Below, piece by piece: positions 9,873 through 19,238 of a stretch of DNA of 61,849 bases. The position numbers were made by a program, and so were the translations under genes. The notes under the pieces are model-generated. The model made no database searches. It had not been told where the DNA came from and was given only the letters and a program-made list of their open reading frames with translations. How positions within the stretch are numbered: position 1 is the stretch's first letter; each line of letters opens with the position of its first letter. Source of the stretch: Candidatus Gastranaerophilales bacterium (GTDB lineage Bacteria > Cyanobacteriota > Vampirovibrionia > Gastranaerophilales > Gastranaerophilaceae); contig CALVBD010000009.1 of NCBI GenBank assembly GCA_944325635.1, forward strand, positions 1 to 61,849. The letters run 5' to 3'.

Positions 9873-10088
9873 TTTCTGGCTGCAATTCAGGGAATTACAA
9901 TGTTGAAACTTAAAGAAGAGGTCAACATTAAATACGGAAAACATGACAGTATTAGAAATCTTGGCAATAAATTACGCAACAAAACATTCAGGGTTTCTGA
10001 GCTTGCTGAAATTGCAGATATTCTCGGCTACGAAATATATTTAAGGAAAAATCTTAGCCAAACTTTTTCTTCATGCCTAATTTTATAA
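9822..10088 (+). CDS. Small helix-turn-helix (XRE-like) protein
   Basis: An 88-residue protein. Residues 12-75 have the spacing of a small lambda-repressor-like HTH (LKEQIKFLAAIQGITMLKLKEE, then VSELAEIADILGYEIYL). Such proteins usually bind operators of mobile elements or toxin modules. No partner gene is visible. The Shine-Dalgarno-like AAAGG abuts the ATG, so the true start is uncertain; a downstream ATG at 9899 is possible. Its first 50 bp are antisense to the pilin remnant and its last 35 bp overlap the convergent SDR gene. Probably a recently inserted or rearranged gene. Confidence 0.6.
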   Translation: MNTEYPLEINNLKEQIKFLAAIQGITMLKLKEEVNIKYGKHDSIRNLGNKLRNKTFRVSELAEIADILGYEIYLRKNLSQTFSSCLIL

Positions 10089-10863
10089 ATGCATTTATTA
10101 AATCCTGAGGCAATTTTGACATCAATTGAGCAGCAAAAGCATCTTTACCAATAGTGTATGACGCTTTTGGTTTTTGCAAGCCATCCACTTTCTTAATAAC
10201 TTTTACTACTTCGCTCACCGGGAGTCCTTTTTTCTCATTTTTCAAAGCATTCTCAGCAAGAAATTCCATTTCTTTATTATAAGATTTATCATTTTCAATG
10301 CAGTCTTTGTTAATCTCAACAGACTTGCCCCAAAGCGGGGTTGCGATAACGCCCGGCTTTACTGAAACAACTTTAACTCTGCCATGTGTTTCTAATTCAA
10401 GAGAATTAAACAAAATATCCAATGCTCTCTTTGAGGCGCAATAAGGTGCAACAAACGGAAATATTCCAAAACTTGCCATTGAACTTATATTTATAATTTT
10501 TCCGCCTTCAATGAGAGGAAGAAGCTTCTGGGTAAATTCCAAATGCGAAAAAGTATTAACATCAAACTGCCTGCGAATTTTAGATATGGACATATTTTCC
10601 ATAGGGCCTGCCGCTACGCATCCGGCAGCATTTATAAGCGTATCGACTTTGTCCGTGTTCTGCCAGATAACATCAGCTGCACCGGTTATTGTATAAGGCT
10701 TTTCCATATCAATAAAAAATGGTATTACATTTTTCATACCTGCAAGCTCTGTTTCGTATTTAGAGTTACGGAAACCTGCAAAAACCTTTCCGTCTTTTGC
10801 AAATTCCTCAAGCAAAGCTCTGCCTATTCCTGATGTCGAACCTGTTATAACATACGTTTTCAT
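10054..10863 (-). CDS. Short-chain dehydrogenase/reductase
   Basis: A 269-residue classical SDR with an NAD(P)-binding Rossmann fold. Cofactor motif TGSTSGIG at 7-14, NAAG-type motif at 78-81, catalytic Ser in NISSMAS near 127, and the Y141-x3-K145 pair. ATG at 10863 is preferred over an upstream in-frame codon because AGGGGCG precedes it and the longer version would run into the pilC gene. It is the last gene of the pilus operon, 13 bp after pilC, and is probably co-transcribed without a pilus role. Substrate unknown. Confidence 0.85.
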   Translation of the reverse strand: MKTYVITGSTSGIGRALLEEFAKDGKVFAGFRNSKYETELAGMKNVIPFFIDMEKPYTITGAADVIWQNTDKVDTLINAAGCVAAGPMENMSISKIRRQFDVNTFSHLEFTQKLLPLIEGGKIINISSMASFGIFPFVAPYCASKRALDILFNSLELETHGRVKVVSVKPGVIATPLWGKSVEINKDCIENDKSYNKEMEFLAENALKNEKKGLPVSEVVKVIKKVDGLQKPKASYTIGKDAFAAQLMSKLPQDLINAFIKLGMKKKFG

Positions 10864-10876
10864 CTTCGCCCCTTTT

Positions 10877-12100
10877 TTATGACATATAAGAACCGAACAA
10901 CGGCAGGTATAACGCCAAGGCAAGAGTTAATACAATAGAACCGATTACGATTAACATTAAAGGTTCAATCATCTTAGTCATTGTATCAATGATACCGTCA
11001 AGTTTTTTATCAATAAATTTTGTAGCCTGCAATAACATATCACCGAGACGACCGGACTGTTCACCTGTTGCAATCATAAACAAAATCATCTTAGGAACGG
11101 ATTCAGTTGCGCGAAGAGCCACAGAAAGATGCTGCCCCTGCTGAACCATACCGGTTGCTTTTTCTATCTTTTCTTTCAATGTAAAATTTGTCAGTGTCAA
11201 ATTCGCCAGATAAAGACATTCAACAATAGGTACACCTGCATCATACGCAACCTGCATTACGGCAATAAAGTTTGCGAAATTTGAGAATTGAAGCAGATCC
11301 GATAACAGTGGAATTTGAAGAGAATATTTATCAATAACTCTCTTACTCGGTTCCCACCTGAATAGATAAATAATGGCAAATGTAATAGACCCGAGAATTA
11401 ATGGTACCAGATACCAGAACTTTTTAAGGAAAAGCCCGGCTGACATCAGGGTTGCCGTAATCCACGGAAGTTCTTTCCCCATACCGTCAAACATATCTTT
11501 AAATACAGGGAAAACGAACATCAACATTACAAGTACGATGATAACTGCAAGAACGATTACGAACATAGGATACATCAATGTACCAATAACCTTACCTCTG
11601 ATGTTTGCCTGTTTGGTCATCAGCTCCATAAGACGATCCAGCGTTTTTTCCAATTCACCGGAGTCTTCACCGGCTTTACAAAGCCCGATAAATACCTGCC
11701 CGAATTGTTGCGGATACTTTGCAATCGTATCTGCAAAGGTTGAACCTGCCATAATCTGGCGTCTGAGTTCTTTTGCAACAAGTCTGATTTTTAACTTTGC
11801 AGCATCTGTCTCAATAAACATTAAGGATTCAATCATCGGGATGCCGGAAGCTGAAAGTATTTGTAAGGTTGAAGTAAAATCCATTTTGTCATTAAGCCCG
11901 AGGGTCTTCATTTGACCGCCTTTTACTTCATCCGCGGCTTCCTGCTTATTGTCTTTCCCCAGTTTTTCTTCATATACCTTAGTAGGCAAAAAACCGAGTT
12001 TTCTTACCTGATCTCTCGCATCACGTAAGTCTTCGGCTTCAACTTTACCTTTTACTACATCCTTATTATTTTTTAATGCTACATAGTTATAAATTGCCAT
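10877..12100 (-). CDS. pilC: Type IV pilus/type II secretion inner-membrane platform protein
   Basis: A 407-residue GspF/PilC-family protein. The N-terminal ARM-like start (MAIYNYVALKNNKDVVKGKVEA) is followed by two T2SSF domains, each with a conserved G-E-x-S/G-G-x-L motif (KAGEDSGELEKTL near 130; ATGEQSGRLGDML near 335). Membrane helices lie at about 165-200, 225-250 and 375-400. It transmits the motion of the PilB ATPase to pilin subunits in the inner membrane. It lies 7 bp downstream of pilB in the same operon. Confidence 0.93.
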   Translation of the reverse strand: MAIYNYVALKNNKDVVKGKVEAEDLRDARDQVRKLGFLPTKVYEEKLGKDNKQEAADEVKGGQMKTLGLNDKMDFTSTLQILSASGIPMIESLMFIETDAAKLKIRLVAKELRRQIMAGSTFADTIAKYPQQFGQVFIGLCKAGEDSGELEKTLDRLMELMTKQANIRGKVIGTLMYPMFVIVLAVIIVLVMLMFVFPVFKDMFDGMGKELPWITATLMSAGLFLKKFWYLVPLILGSITFAIIYLFRWEPSKRVIDKYSLQIPLLSDLLQFSNFANFIAVMQVAYDAGVPIVECLYLANLTLTNFTLKEKIEKATGMVQQGQHLSVALRATESVPKMILFMIATGEQSGRLGDMLLQATKFIDKKLDGIIDTMTKMIEPLMLIVIGSIVLTLALALYLPLFGSYMS

Positions 12101-12107
12101 GCTTCAC

Positions 12108-14114
12108 CTATTCATTAACAACACCGAGGACTCTCACGAATTCATCAATAGTAGTCAAACCGTTCAGGATATGCCCCATACAAGCCTGATTAAGGGTTTT
12201 CATACCGTTTCTAACTGCTGCTTCTTCAATTTCGATATCATGAGCACCTGCGGCCACAAGTTTTTTGATTTCTTTATTAATTGTCATAATCTCATATACA
12301 CCGAGACGACCTTTGTATCCGGAGAAGTTACACTTGTTACATCCGACGGCTCTATAAAGAGGAGTTTTCATCAACTGCTGAATTTCTTCCTCGTTAGCGG
12401 AAATTTGACGAGCCTCTTCATAGGTTGGATAATATTCCTGCTTGCAATCGTCACAAAGCCGTCTTACAAGACGCTGTGCAATTATACCTGAGAGAGTCGA
12501 TGCTACAAGATAATCTTTAGCACCCATTTCAATCATACGAGTAACAGTTGCGGCAGCTGAATTGGTGTGAACCGTACTTAATACAAGGTGACCGGTAAGT
12601 GCTGCAGAGATCGCAATTTCCAGAGTTTCATAGTCACGAATTTCACCTACTAGGATAATATCAGGGTCCTGACGTAAGATAGCACGCATACATGACGCAA
12701 ACGTAATGCCGGCTTTAGCGTTAATTTGTGACTGATTAATCCCCTCAAGCTTAATTTCTATCGGGTCTTCAATTGTTGTAATATTTACATCTTCATCATT
12801 TAAGCTTTTCAAAACAGAATAAAGCGTTGTAGTTTTACCGGAACCGGTAGGACCTGATGTAAGAATAATACCGTTCGGACAACTTACCATATTTTTAATT
12901 TTAGCTATATCATCATCTCCGCCGCCAACAAGACTAATATTTTTATCAGCAGCGTTCAAACTTACTGCAGGTGCAAGTACACGGATACAAACCTTTTCCT
13001 TTCCTGCTACCGGCAAAGTGTTAATACGAAAGTCATAGGATCCGCCTTTGTATTTAATAGAGAACGTACCATCCTGAGGTCTGCGGTGCTCTGCAATATT
13101 CATTCTTGATAGTACCTTAAAACGAGCTATAACAGATGTTTCAACTTTTGTCGGAATGTCAAGAACCTTGGAAAGCATACCGTCTTTTCTGTATCTGACT
13201 ATATATCCCGAAAGACGTGGTTCTATGTGAATATCTGATACCTTTGAGTCAATTGCTGTTGTGATAATCTGATTTACGAATTTTGCAATGGAACCGCTTG
13301 AATCCTGAAGTTGATTATCAACCATTTCAGCAAGAGATTCTTCAACCTGAAAAGTTTCAGCTTCTTCTTCAATTTGTTTAATAATCTGCTGGGTTTCTTT
13401 TTTAGACTCTGAGAAGAAAGTGTTCATCGCATTTTCAAACTCATAATGAGTCATCAACAATTGTTTAGGATTTTGACCTGTCAGATAGATAATCTGCTTT
13501 AAAACTTCAGGTTTAACAGGTGTAACAGCACCTAATACAAGAGTTTTTCCATCCGAAGATATCGGAATTACTTTATTAGTTTTAATAAAATCTTCCGGCA
13601 GAATATTAACATACTTTGCCTGAGATGCAAGCTGGCTTGATGTTACTACATCAAACCCTGTTTGCATATGAAGGATTTCCTTTAACTGCTCAAGCGTAAT
13701 AAACCCGAGCTTAAAGAGCATTGATCCTATAGGTGTCTTATTTCGTTTACTTTCGGCGAGAGCTTGCAGTAACTGAACATCGGTGATATATCCTTTTTGT
13801 ATTAACAATTCACCGAGTTTACCCTGAACTGATTTTTGAGCGGGAGCTGCAGTGTCTTTTCCTTGAAATAACTCAGCAATCAGTTGATCCAAATCTGCAT
13901 CGGGAACCTGCATAAGTTTTACCTGATAAGGAAAAATTTCGCGCAGTTTATTATTGATATTATCTTTGTTAGAAGTCGAGTTAATAGCAACAAACAGGAA
14001 TTTATCCTTAACACTAAGTGGAACAAATTTCATTTGTTCCATTAGTGTTTTATCAACTTTATTGAGTACCTGTTTATTGATACTATTTTTTAATCTGTTA
14101 AGTAATTCGCTCAT
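12108..14114 (-). CDS. pilB: Pilus assembly/secretion ATPase (GspE/PilB family)
   Basis: A 668-residue hexameric AAA-type ATPase that powers pilus extension or secretion. Two N-terminal MshEN-like domains (about 1-250), then the motor. Walker A GPTGSGKTT at 421-429, Asp box with TIEDPIE, Walker B IILVGEIRD at 486-494, His box TVHTN near 516. A zinc site is formed by C554-x2-C557 and C592-x2-C595, typical of extension ATPases rather than PilT. Located between the secretin and pilC. No PilT-like retraction motor is in the window. Confidence 0.94.
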   Translation of the reverse strand: MSELLNRLKNSINKQVLNKVDKTLMEQMKFVPLSVKDKFLFVAINSTSNKDNINNKLREIFPYQVKLMQVPDADLDQLIAELFQGKDTAAPAQKSVQGKLGELLIQKGYITDVQLLQALAESKRNKTPIGSMLFKLGFITLEQLKEILHMQTGFDVVTSSQLASQAKYVNILPEDFIKTNKVIPISSDGKTLVLGAVTPVKPEVLKQIIYLTGQNPKQLLMTHYEFENAMNTFFSESKKETQQIIKQIEEEAETFQVEESLAEMVDNQLQDSSGSIAKFVNQIITTAIDSKVSDIHIEPRLSGYIVRYRKDGMLSKVLDIPTKVETSVIARFKVLSRMNIAEHRRPQDGTFSIKYKGGSYDFRINTLPVAGKEKVCIRVLAPAVSLNAADKNISLVGGGDDDIAKIKNMVSCPNGIILTSGPTGSGKTTTLYSVLKSLNDEDVNITTIEDPIEIKLEGINQSQINAKAGITFASCMRAILRQDPDIILVGEIRDYETLEIAISAALTGHLVLSTVHTNSAAATVTRMIEMGAKDYLVASTLSGIIAQRLVRRLCDDCKQEYYPTYEEARQISANEEEIQQLMKTPLYRAVGCNKCNFSGYKGRLGVYEIMTINKEIKKLVAAGAHDIEIEEAAVRNGMKTLNQACMGHILNGLTTIDEFVRVLGVVNE

Positions 14115-14134
14115 CTTCTTATTTTTAATTCATG

Positions 14135-15955
14135 CTACAGTGCATTTTCTTCGTCATCGGTAATAATCTTTGGTGTAACAAGAATTACAAGTTCAGTTTT
14201 TGTCTTTTCGGTCGAAGTGCTTCTAAATAACGCCCCTATACCAGGAATATCTCCGAGGAAAGGAATTTTGCTGATGTTTCTTGTTTCATTTTCTCTCATC
14301 ATACCTGCAATAACCAGAGTATCTCCGTCTTTAATTCTTACATTTTTCAAATCGAGGTTTCTTCTTTGCAGCAATGTAGCCTGAATATCTCTTTCCCCTG
14401 CTGCTGCTGCATCTTCATCTTCAGACGGAGTAGTTATCTGAGATGCCGGAATTGCGTAATCAGGATTCAGATTAAGATATACATAACCGTCAGGAGATAT
14501 AAACGGTGTTACTGTAATTTTAATACCATCATCCTCACCGATTTCATATTGTTTCTGTGTCGGAGTTGAAGATGTTGTTCCTGAACCTGTAAGAACCTGA
14601 GTTGTAACAGTTTTTACGTAGTCAGATGTCATATCAATTGTTGATTCCTGCCCGTTAGTAACGACAATTCTAGGATTAGATATTGTTCTTGCTTTATTAT
14701 TTTCCAACAAATAGTTGATAGCATAAACAAGCGATGGAGAACCACTATATGTATTAGTATGAGGACCAAAAGTTATACCAGGCAGAGCACCGGTATCATC
14801 AGCTACCCCACTACCCACTCTTGTCGTACCGGCATTAGAAGTTACTGAAAAATGTTTACTTGTAAAACTCCAAGTGTTATTGAATTGTCTTGATCCGTCT
14901 TCTGATAATTCAATAATAGAAAACTCGAGGTAAGCCTGAGGCTGCTTTTTATCATTTTTTTCAATAAATTCTTTAATCATATCAATCTGTTGCATAGACC
15001 CGCCGACAACATTAACTGTACCAAGCTGAGTATAATAAGCAACTGAAAGACCACCCAAAGACATTGCAGCCGCTCCACCATCACCACCACCGGAGTCTGA
15101 AGAAACCGAGCATGCAATTGTTCCTTCTCCAAGAACAATACCGCTGCCGCTTGAAGAAGCAGCGCCACCTGTCATAATACCTGCAGCACCACCGGTAGTA
15201 GCACCGCTGCCTGTACTAGGCAATAACAGGTTGCACACCATCTGTGCCATTTGTTCAGGCGTTGTATGGTTAACTTTAAATGAAGCTGTCAGAGGCTTCT
15301 TATCAAATTGTGCTAATACTTTTTTGGCAATATCAACATTGTTTTTAGAACCGAAAATAATTAACTCATTTGTTGCAGGATTTGTAGTAACAAGACTGTT
15401 CGATGAAAAGCCGGGCCTTTTTACTCCATAAATATTAGAGTTTAAAAATTCAGCAATAGCAGACGCATTAACATACTTGACAGGTAAAATTGTCATCGGC
15501 TGTTTGCTTACGTTTGAGTCATCGTCAGGTTTAGTAATGATAAGAGTATTATCCTCCAGCACATAAGCAAGATCAGCAGATTCCATAACCATATTAAAAG
15601 CAGAATTCAACGGAACATTAACTAAATCCATTGTAATAGTACCGCTTACATCCGCCTTAAATATAATATTTAAACCTGCTTTATCAGCAAACATACGTAA
15701 TACCTGTTTTACGTCAGAATCTCTCAAACTTAAATTAATAGGTATATTGCGTGTTGTGATACTAACCTTGCCGTAAAGATCCAGCACAGATGGCTCCGCA
15801 TCTCTCAAAACAGGCTTGTCATTTGTATAACCGGCATCACTGCTGAAAGATAGCAGATTTTTGAAATCTTTAGCACCCGCAATTGTCACTGTATTTGACA
15901 ATACGAATGTTAAGAGAATCATCATCGTTGAAAATTTTTTAAACATATTTCTCAT
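14135..15955 (-). CDS. pilQ: Outer-membrane secretin (PilQ/GspD family)
   Basis: A 606-residue protein with a signal peptide (1-28). An N0/STN-like domain at about 50-130 (NIPINLSLRDSDVKQVLRMFADKAGLNIIF), N1-type domains with an internal Ser/Gly-rich insert (about 245-290), then the C-terminal secretin barrel with VPFLGDIPGIGALF-like and ELVILVTPKII signatures. It forms the outer-membrane gate for the pilus or secreted substrate. Start ATG at 15955, 29 bp after the PilP-like gene. The Gly/Ser insert is a family-typical variable loop. Confidence 0.92.
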   Translation of the reverse strand: MRNMFKKFSTMMILLTFVLSNTVTIAGAKDFKNLLSFSSDAGYTNDKPVLRDAEPSVLDLYGKVSITTRNIPINLSLRDSDVKQVLRMFADKAGLNIIFKADVSGTITMDLVNVPLNSAFNMVMESADLAYVLEDNTLIITKPDDDSNVSKQPMTILPVKYVNASAIAEFLNSNIYGVKRPGFSSNSLVTTNPATNELIIFGSKNNVDIAKKVLAQFDKKPLTASFKVNHTTPEQMAQMVCNLLLPSTGSGATTGGAAGIMTGGAASSSGSGIVLGEGTIACSVSSDSGGGDGGAAAMSLGGLSVAYYTQLGTVNVVGGSMQQIDMIKEFIEKNDKKQPQAYLEFSIIELSEDGSRQFNNTWSFTSKHFSVTSNAGTTRVGSGVADDTGALPGITFGPHTNTYSGSPSLVYAINYLLENNKARTISNPRIVVTNGQESTIDMTSDYVKTVTTQVLTGSGTTSSTPTQKQYEIGEDDGIKITVTPFISPDGYVYLNLNPDYAIPASQITTPSEDEDAAAAGERDIQATLLQRRNLDLKNVRIKDGDTLVIAGMMRENETRNISKIPFLGDIPGIGALFRSTSTEKTKTELVILVTPKIITDDEENAL

Positions 15956-15984
15956 TACTGCTCCTGCTTATTTACATTTTATTT

Positions 15985-16689
15985 CTATTTTCTTGCTCCA
16001 CCAAATTTCTTTGATAAATTTGATATTTGGTTATAATTAATTCCTTCATCCTTGGTCACAACCTCGCCGACACCGGCTTTATATATATTGGAACCAAGCT
16101 GTACTGTCACTGTTTGAGGACTGATTGCCAGAATTTTATAGCCGTTAATAACATCTCCTGATCTTACAAGATAATCAGTATTCTCTATATTAATAATGGC
16201 TGATGGGTTATATTTATCAAACATGATACCCGAGATTTTCGTTGTGACAACTTTGGCTGCATCGGTATCCATATCAGAACCTGTTGGAGGTTCTACCAAA
16301 TCAAACTTAGGCAAGCTTTCTTTTGGAATAAGTTTTTCCTGCAATACAGACGTATCATTTGTTGGTAAAAAAGGATTTGCTCTTCCAACAGCTTCCATAG
16401 AAATTGAAACCATCTTCTCATCACCGCTGCCTTCATCAATATCTACCACATCTCCGACGGCACCTGGAGTTTCTCCGGCAAGCTGATCATTTGCAATAGG
16501 TGCAGCCTCCGCAGACTGCTCGGTCAAATCCGGAGGAACCGAAACATCCGTAGAGGTATCCGCACTATTATTTCCACCACAGCCGCTTGTTACAGCCATC
16601 ACAAGAAAAAATAACATGGTAATACACAATGCCGGAAATTTCTTATGTATCAATCTCTTCTTATTAATCATACCTGTATTCTGTTCCAC
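15985..16689 (-). CDS. PilP/GspC-like pilus assembly protein, probable lipoprotein
   Basis: A 234-residue protein with a hydrophobic segment at 19-36 followed by SGC-37, a weak lipobox. Residues 40-90 are acidic and Thr/Ala-rich; the motif ANPFLP near 103 and the C-terminal 100 residues (IINIENTDYLVRSGDVINGYKILAISPQTVTVQ) match the HR/PilP fold that docks onto the secretin. As first gene of the operon it may link inner-membrane parts to the secretin. An alternative start at Met7 (16671) is possible. A TATAAT at 16724-16729 could be the operon -10 box, though no good -35 is seen. Confidence 0.7.
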   Translation of the reverse strand: MEQNTGMINKKRLIHKKFPALCITMLFFLVMAVTSGCGGNNSADTSTDVSVPPDLTEQSAEAAPIANDQLAGETPGAVGDVVDIDEGSGDEKMVSISMEAVGRANPFLPTNDTSVLQEKLIPKESLPKFDLVEPPTGSDMDTDAAKVVTTKISGIMFDKYNPSAIINIENTDYLVRSGDVINGYKILAISPQTVTVQLGSNIYKAGVGEVVTKDEGINYNQISNLSKKFGGARK

Positions 16690-16874
16690 TCTCTACTTTA
16701 TTATTTTTTATAGCTACATTCAGATTATATAAAAATATATCATTCAACGTATCAATTATTTAGTGTATTTAATTTAATTTTTGATATATTTTTACACTAT
16801 TATGATAAATAGAATTTTATCATATATACTTTTAAAAAGCAAAAAACGTCACTTTATTAAGTTATTTTAAGAAA

Positions 16875-17732
16875 TTACCTGAAATTATTTGTTATAGCAT
16901 GAATATATTCGAGAATTTCAACAAAATAATTCAAATCGGCGTTCCCGTTCAAAACTAAATCCGAGTCATTTCGGAACGGTCTTACATACTTTTCACCGGC
17001 TTGCATTATATAATCCCAGTGCTTTAGTGCATTTTCCAAACTCTGGTTTCTTTCCTTTTTCGCTCTTGAGATAAACCTGTCTTTGCGAATATCATTATCA
17101 GTTTCTACATAAATTTTTACGTCAAACAGATTTTTAACCTGTTCATACATTGTCGCAATACCTTCAACAACGATTATCTTTTGAGATAAGATTTCCTGGG
17201 CACAAGGAACCGAAACACCCGTTCCGTTAGGAAGATACATTGGAATCATAACGTTTTCGCCTTCGGATAACAATTCCAGATCCCGCTCCAATATATCCAG
17301 CTGAAAACTTGTCGGAGCATCAATATCATATCCGTTATCACGCAGGTTATCAAAAGTTCCGTATTTTTTTATTAATGCAGAGATATCATTAAAATAATTA
17401 TCAGTACTCAATACTGAAACCGGCATATTAAACTGCTCAATTATCTTTTTAATTTCTTTACAAATTGTGGACTTCCCGCAGGCGGATTCTCCTGTTATAC
17501 CTATAAGAAGACGCTTATGAGGATTATTGATCAACCGCTTGGAAAAACGCGATATAAAATCCGGATTAACATTTAAAAATATAGGATTGTCACATTTCTT
17601 GTCAAACGAAAGTATCTGTTTAAATTTCGTTTGAAGATAAAATACCAATAATTCCCGTCCAGTTCTGGAATTAAAATCAGGTTTTAGTATTTTATCATTA
17701 GAATTTAATTCTTTATCTATTAACAATTTCAT
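16875..17732 (-). CDS. Uridine kinase-like nucleoside kinase
   Basis: A 285-residue protein. Residues about 1-70 are an N-terminal extension; then comes a P-loop kinase domain with GESACGKST at 81-89 and STDNYFND at 109-116, typical of the uridine kinase/phosphoribulokinase superfamily. IIVVEGIATMYE marks the Walker B strand, and DIRKDRFISRAKKER the lid with basic residues. It probably phosphorylates uridine or cytidine. The N-terminal extension (TGRELLVFYLQTKFKQILSF) is not part of the usual Udk. Separated from rplR by a terminator. Confidence 0.75.
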   Translation of the reverse strand: MKLLIDKELNSNDKILKPDFNSRTGRELLVFYLQTKFKQILSFDKKCDNPIFLNVNPDFISRFSKRLINNPHKRLLIGITGESACGKSTICKEIKKIIEQFNMPVSVLSTDNYFNDISALIKKYGTFDNLRDNGYDIDAPTSFQLDILERDLELLSEGENVMIPMYLPNGTGVSVPCAQEILSQKIIVVEGIATMYEQVKNLFDVKIYVETDNDIRKDRFISRAKKERNQSLENALKHWDYIMQAGEKYVRPFRNDSDLVLNGNADLNYFVEILEYIHAITNNFR

Positions 17733-17830
17733 AATGTCCTTTTTGACTTTATAAAAATAAAGTATGTTTAAAATAATACACGAAGAAAAAAAAAATTGCT
17801 AGTGAACAAGAAAAAATAAATAAATGTAAC

Positions 17831-17861
17831 AAAAAAAACGCACCTCCGAAGAAGTGCGTTT
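17831..17861 (-). terminator. Strong intrinsic terminator after rplR
   Basis: On the minus strand a perfect 10-bp stem AACGCACTTC/GAGGTGCGTT (one G-U pair allowed) closes a UUCG tetraloop and is followed by a run of Ts. It lies 21 bp past the rplR stop and ends the ribosomal cluster. Confidence 0.92.
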
Positions 17862-17881
17862 TCTTAATCCATTTTAGCTTA

Positions 17882-18250
17882 TTAGAAGCACAAACCGGCT
17901 TCACGAGCAGCGTCAGCGAGAGCCTGAACACGTCCGTGATAGAGGAATCCGCCTCTGTCAAACACTACACATTCAATGCCTGCTTTTTTAGCTTTTTCAG
18001 CAATTGCTGTACCTACAACTTTTGCAGCTTCAATATTACCGCCATGAGGCAATTTTTCTTTCAAATCTTTGTCTACCGAAGATGCTGAAGCGATAGTTAC
18101 ATGATTTTCATCATCAATTAACTGTGCATAAATGTGTTTTGTTGATCTAAAAACAGCCAATCTTGGGAATTCTTTTGTCCCTGAGATTTTAACTCTGATT
18201 GTCTGGTGTCTTTTTTGTACTTGTGGTTTTCTTGCTTTTCTTTTAATCAT
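17882..18250 (-). CDS. rplR: 50S ribosomal protein L18
   Basis: A 122-residue 5S-rRNA-binding protein ([44 protein letters not shown]). ATG at 18250 is chosen over an upstream in-frame codon because AGGAG lies just before it and the family start is M-I-K-R-K. It is the last gene of the cluster: the usual followers rpsE, rpmD, rplO and secY are missing and a terminator follows. Confidence 0.96.
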   Translation of the reverse strand: MIKRKARKPQVQKRHQTIRVKISGTKEFPRLAVFRSTKHIYAQLIDDENHVTIASASSVDKDLKEKLPHGGNIEAAKVVGTAIAEKAKKAGIECVVFDRGGFLYHGRVQALADAAREAGLCF

Positions 18251-18308
18251 TTTATTTTCTCCTTTTACCCGAACCTTCTTGATAACCACTACCAAGGGTT
18301 CATGCGGG

Positions 18309-18632
18309 CTATGCTTTTGTATCTAATACGAGTTCTACTTTGGATTTATCTACATACTGCTGACCCAGATTTTTATCCAGTTTGTCAAATATATCACATA
18401 ATATATAAGGATTATCAACTGCTGTAGAAATTCTAATACCTTTATCAGCTAATTTTTTGTCGGTTTTCTGAATATTAAATCTATCTTTCATCGAGATTTC
18501 TACAATGTCTAACTTAGAATTATAGGTCTTATCCGTATAGTCTTTAATATATTTAAATTTGTCTTCAATATCCTGATTGCTTGTTCCGTACGGGAAACGT
18601 ACATCATAGATACCTGAAAAAGAAACTTTCAT
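18309..18632 (-). CDS. Unknown 107-residue protein inside the ribosomal cluster
   Basis: No family recognised. The product starts [16 protein letters not shown], is rich in Lys and Asp, and has no signal peptide or membrane segment. It sits between rplF (66 bp upstream) and rplR (58 bp downstream) in the same direction, so it should be transcribed with ribosomal genes. GAGG about 12 nt upstream of the ATG may serve as ribosome-binding site. The short N-terminal F-S-G motif recurs in other proteins of this window (Pgi; 39306-39671). Codon use resembles its neighbours. Confidence 0.7.
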   Translation of the reverse strand: MKVSFSGIYDVRFPYGTSNQDIEDKFKYIKDYTDKTYNSKLDIVEISMKDRFNIQKTDKKLADKGIRISTAVDNPYILCDIFDKLDKNLGQQYVDKSKVELVLDTKA

Positions 18633-18698
18633 AAAATCAGCCTCTAATATGGTGTCACAATCACAGTACGCCGTCGCGGACTGCTTTAAACCTTAAGC

Positions 18699-19238
18699 TT
18701 ATTTTTTACCAGCTTTACCGGCTTTACGTCTGATGTGTTCACCTTCATATCTTACGCCTTTTCCTTTGTAAACTTCCGGCGGACGTTTAGATCTGATAAA
18801 TGCAGCAACATCGCCAACGGTTTGTTTGTTTGAACCCTTTACCGTAATTTTGGTGTTAGCCTCAACGGTAATTGTGATACCTTCAGGCGGTTCCACGATT
18901 ACAGGATGAGAATAACCGAGTGAAAGGTTAAGATTTTTACCTTCCATATTAGCACGGTAACCAACGCCTTGAATTTCCAATTTCTTTTCAAAAGCGTGTT
19001 TTACACCATGAACAGCGTTTGCTATTAATGTTCTTGACAAACCGTGTAAAGAACGAGCCTGTCTTGAATCATCAACTCTTGTTACAACGATGTGGTTATC
19101 TTCCACTTTTACATTGATTTCAGGACGGACAGCAACAACTTCAGTTCCGTTAGGACCTGTAACTGTTACCTGATGGTCTTCAATTTTAACATCCACACCT
19201 TGTGGAATTTCGATAGGTAATTTACCAATACGTGACAT
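18699..19238 (-). CDS. rplF: 50S ribosomal protein L6
   Basis: A 179-residue protein of the large subunit near the factor-binding site. N-terminal MSRIGKLPIEIPQGV; C-terminal signature RSKRPPEVYKGKGVRYEGEHIRRKAGK. ATG at 19238 has AGGAG upstream; an in-frame ATG 11 codons earlier is not needed. The 791-bp gap to rpsH upstream, including a terminator, implies that rplF has its own promoter or depends on read-through. Confidence 0.97.
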   Translation of the reverse strand: MSRIGKLPIEIPQGVDVKIEDHQVTVTGPNGTEVVAVRPEINVKVEDNHIVVTRVDDSRQARSLHGLSRTLIANAVHGVKHAFEKKLEIQGVGYRANMEGKNLNLSLGYSHPVIVEPPEGITITVEANTKITVKGSNKQTVGDVAAFIRSKRPPEVYKGKGVRYEGEHIRRKAGKAGKK

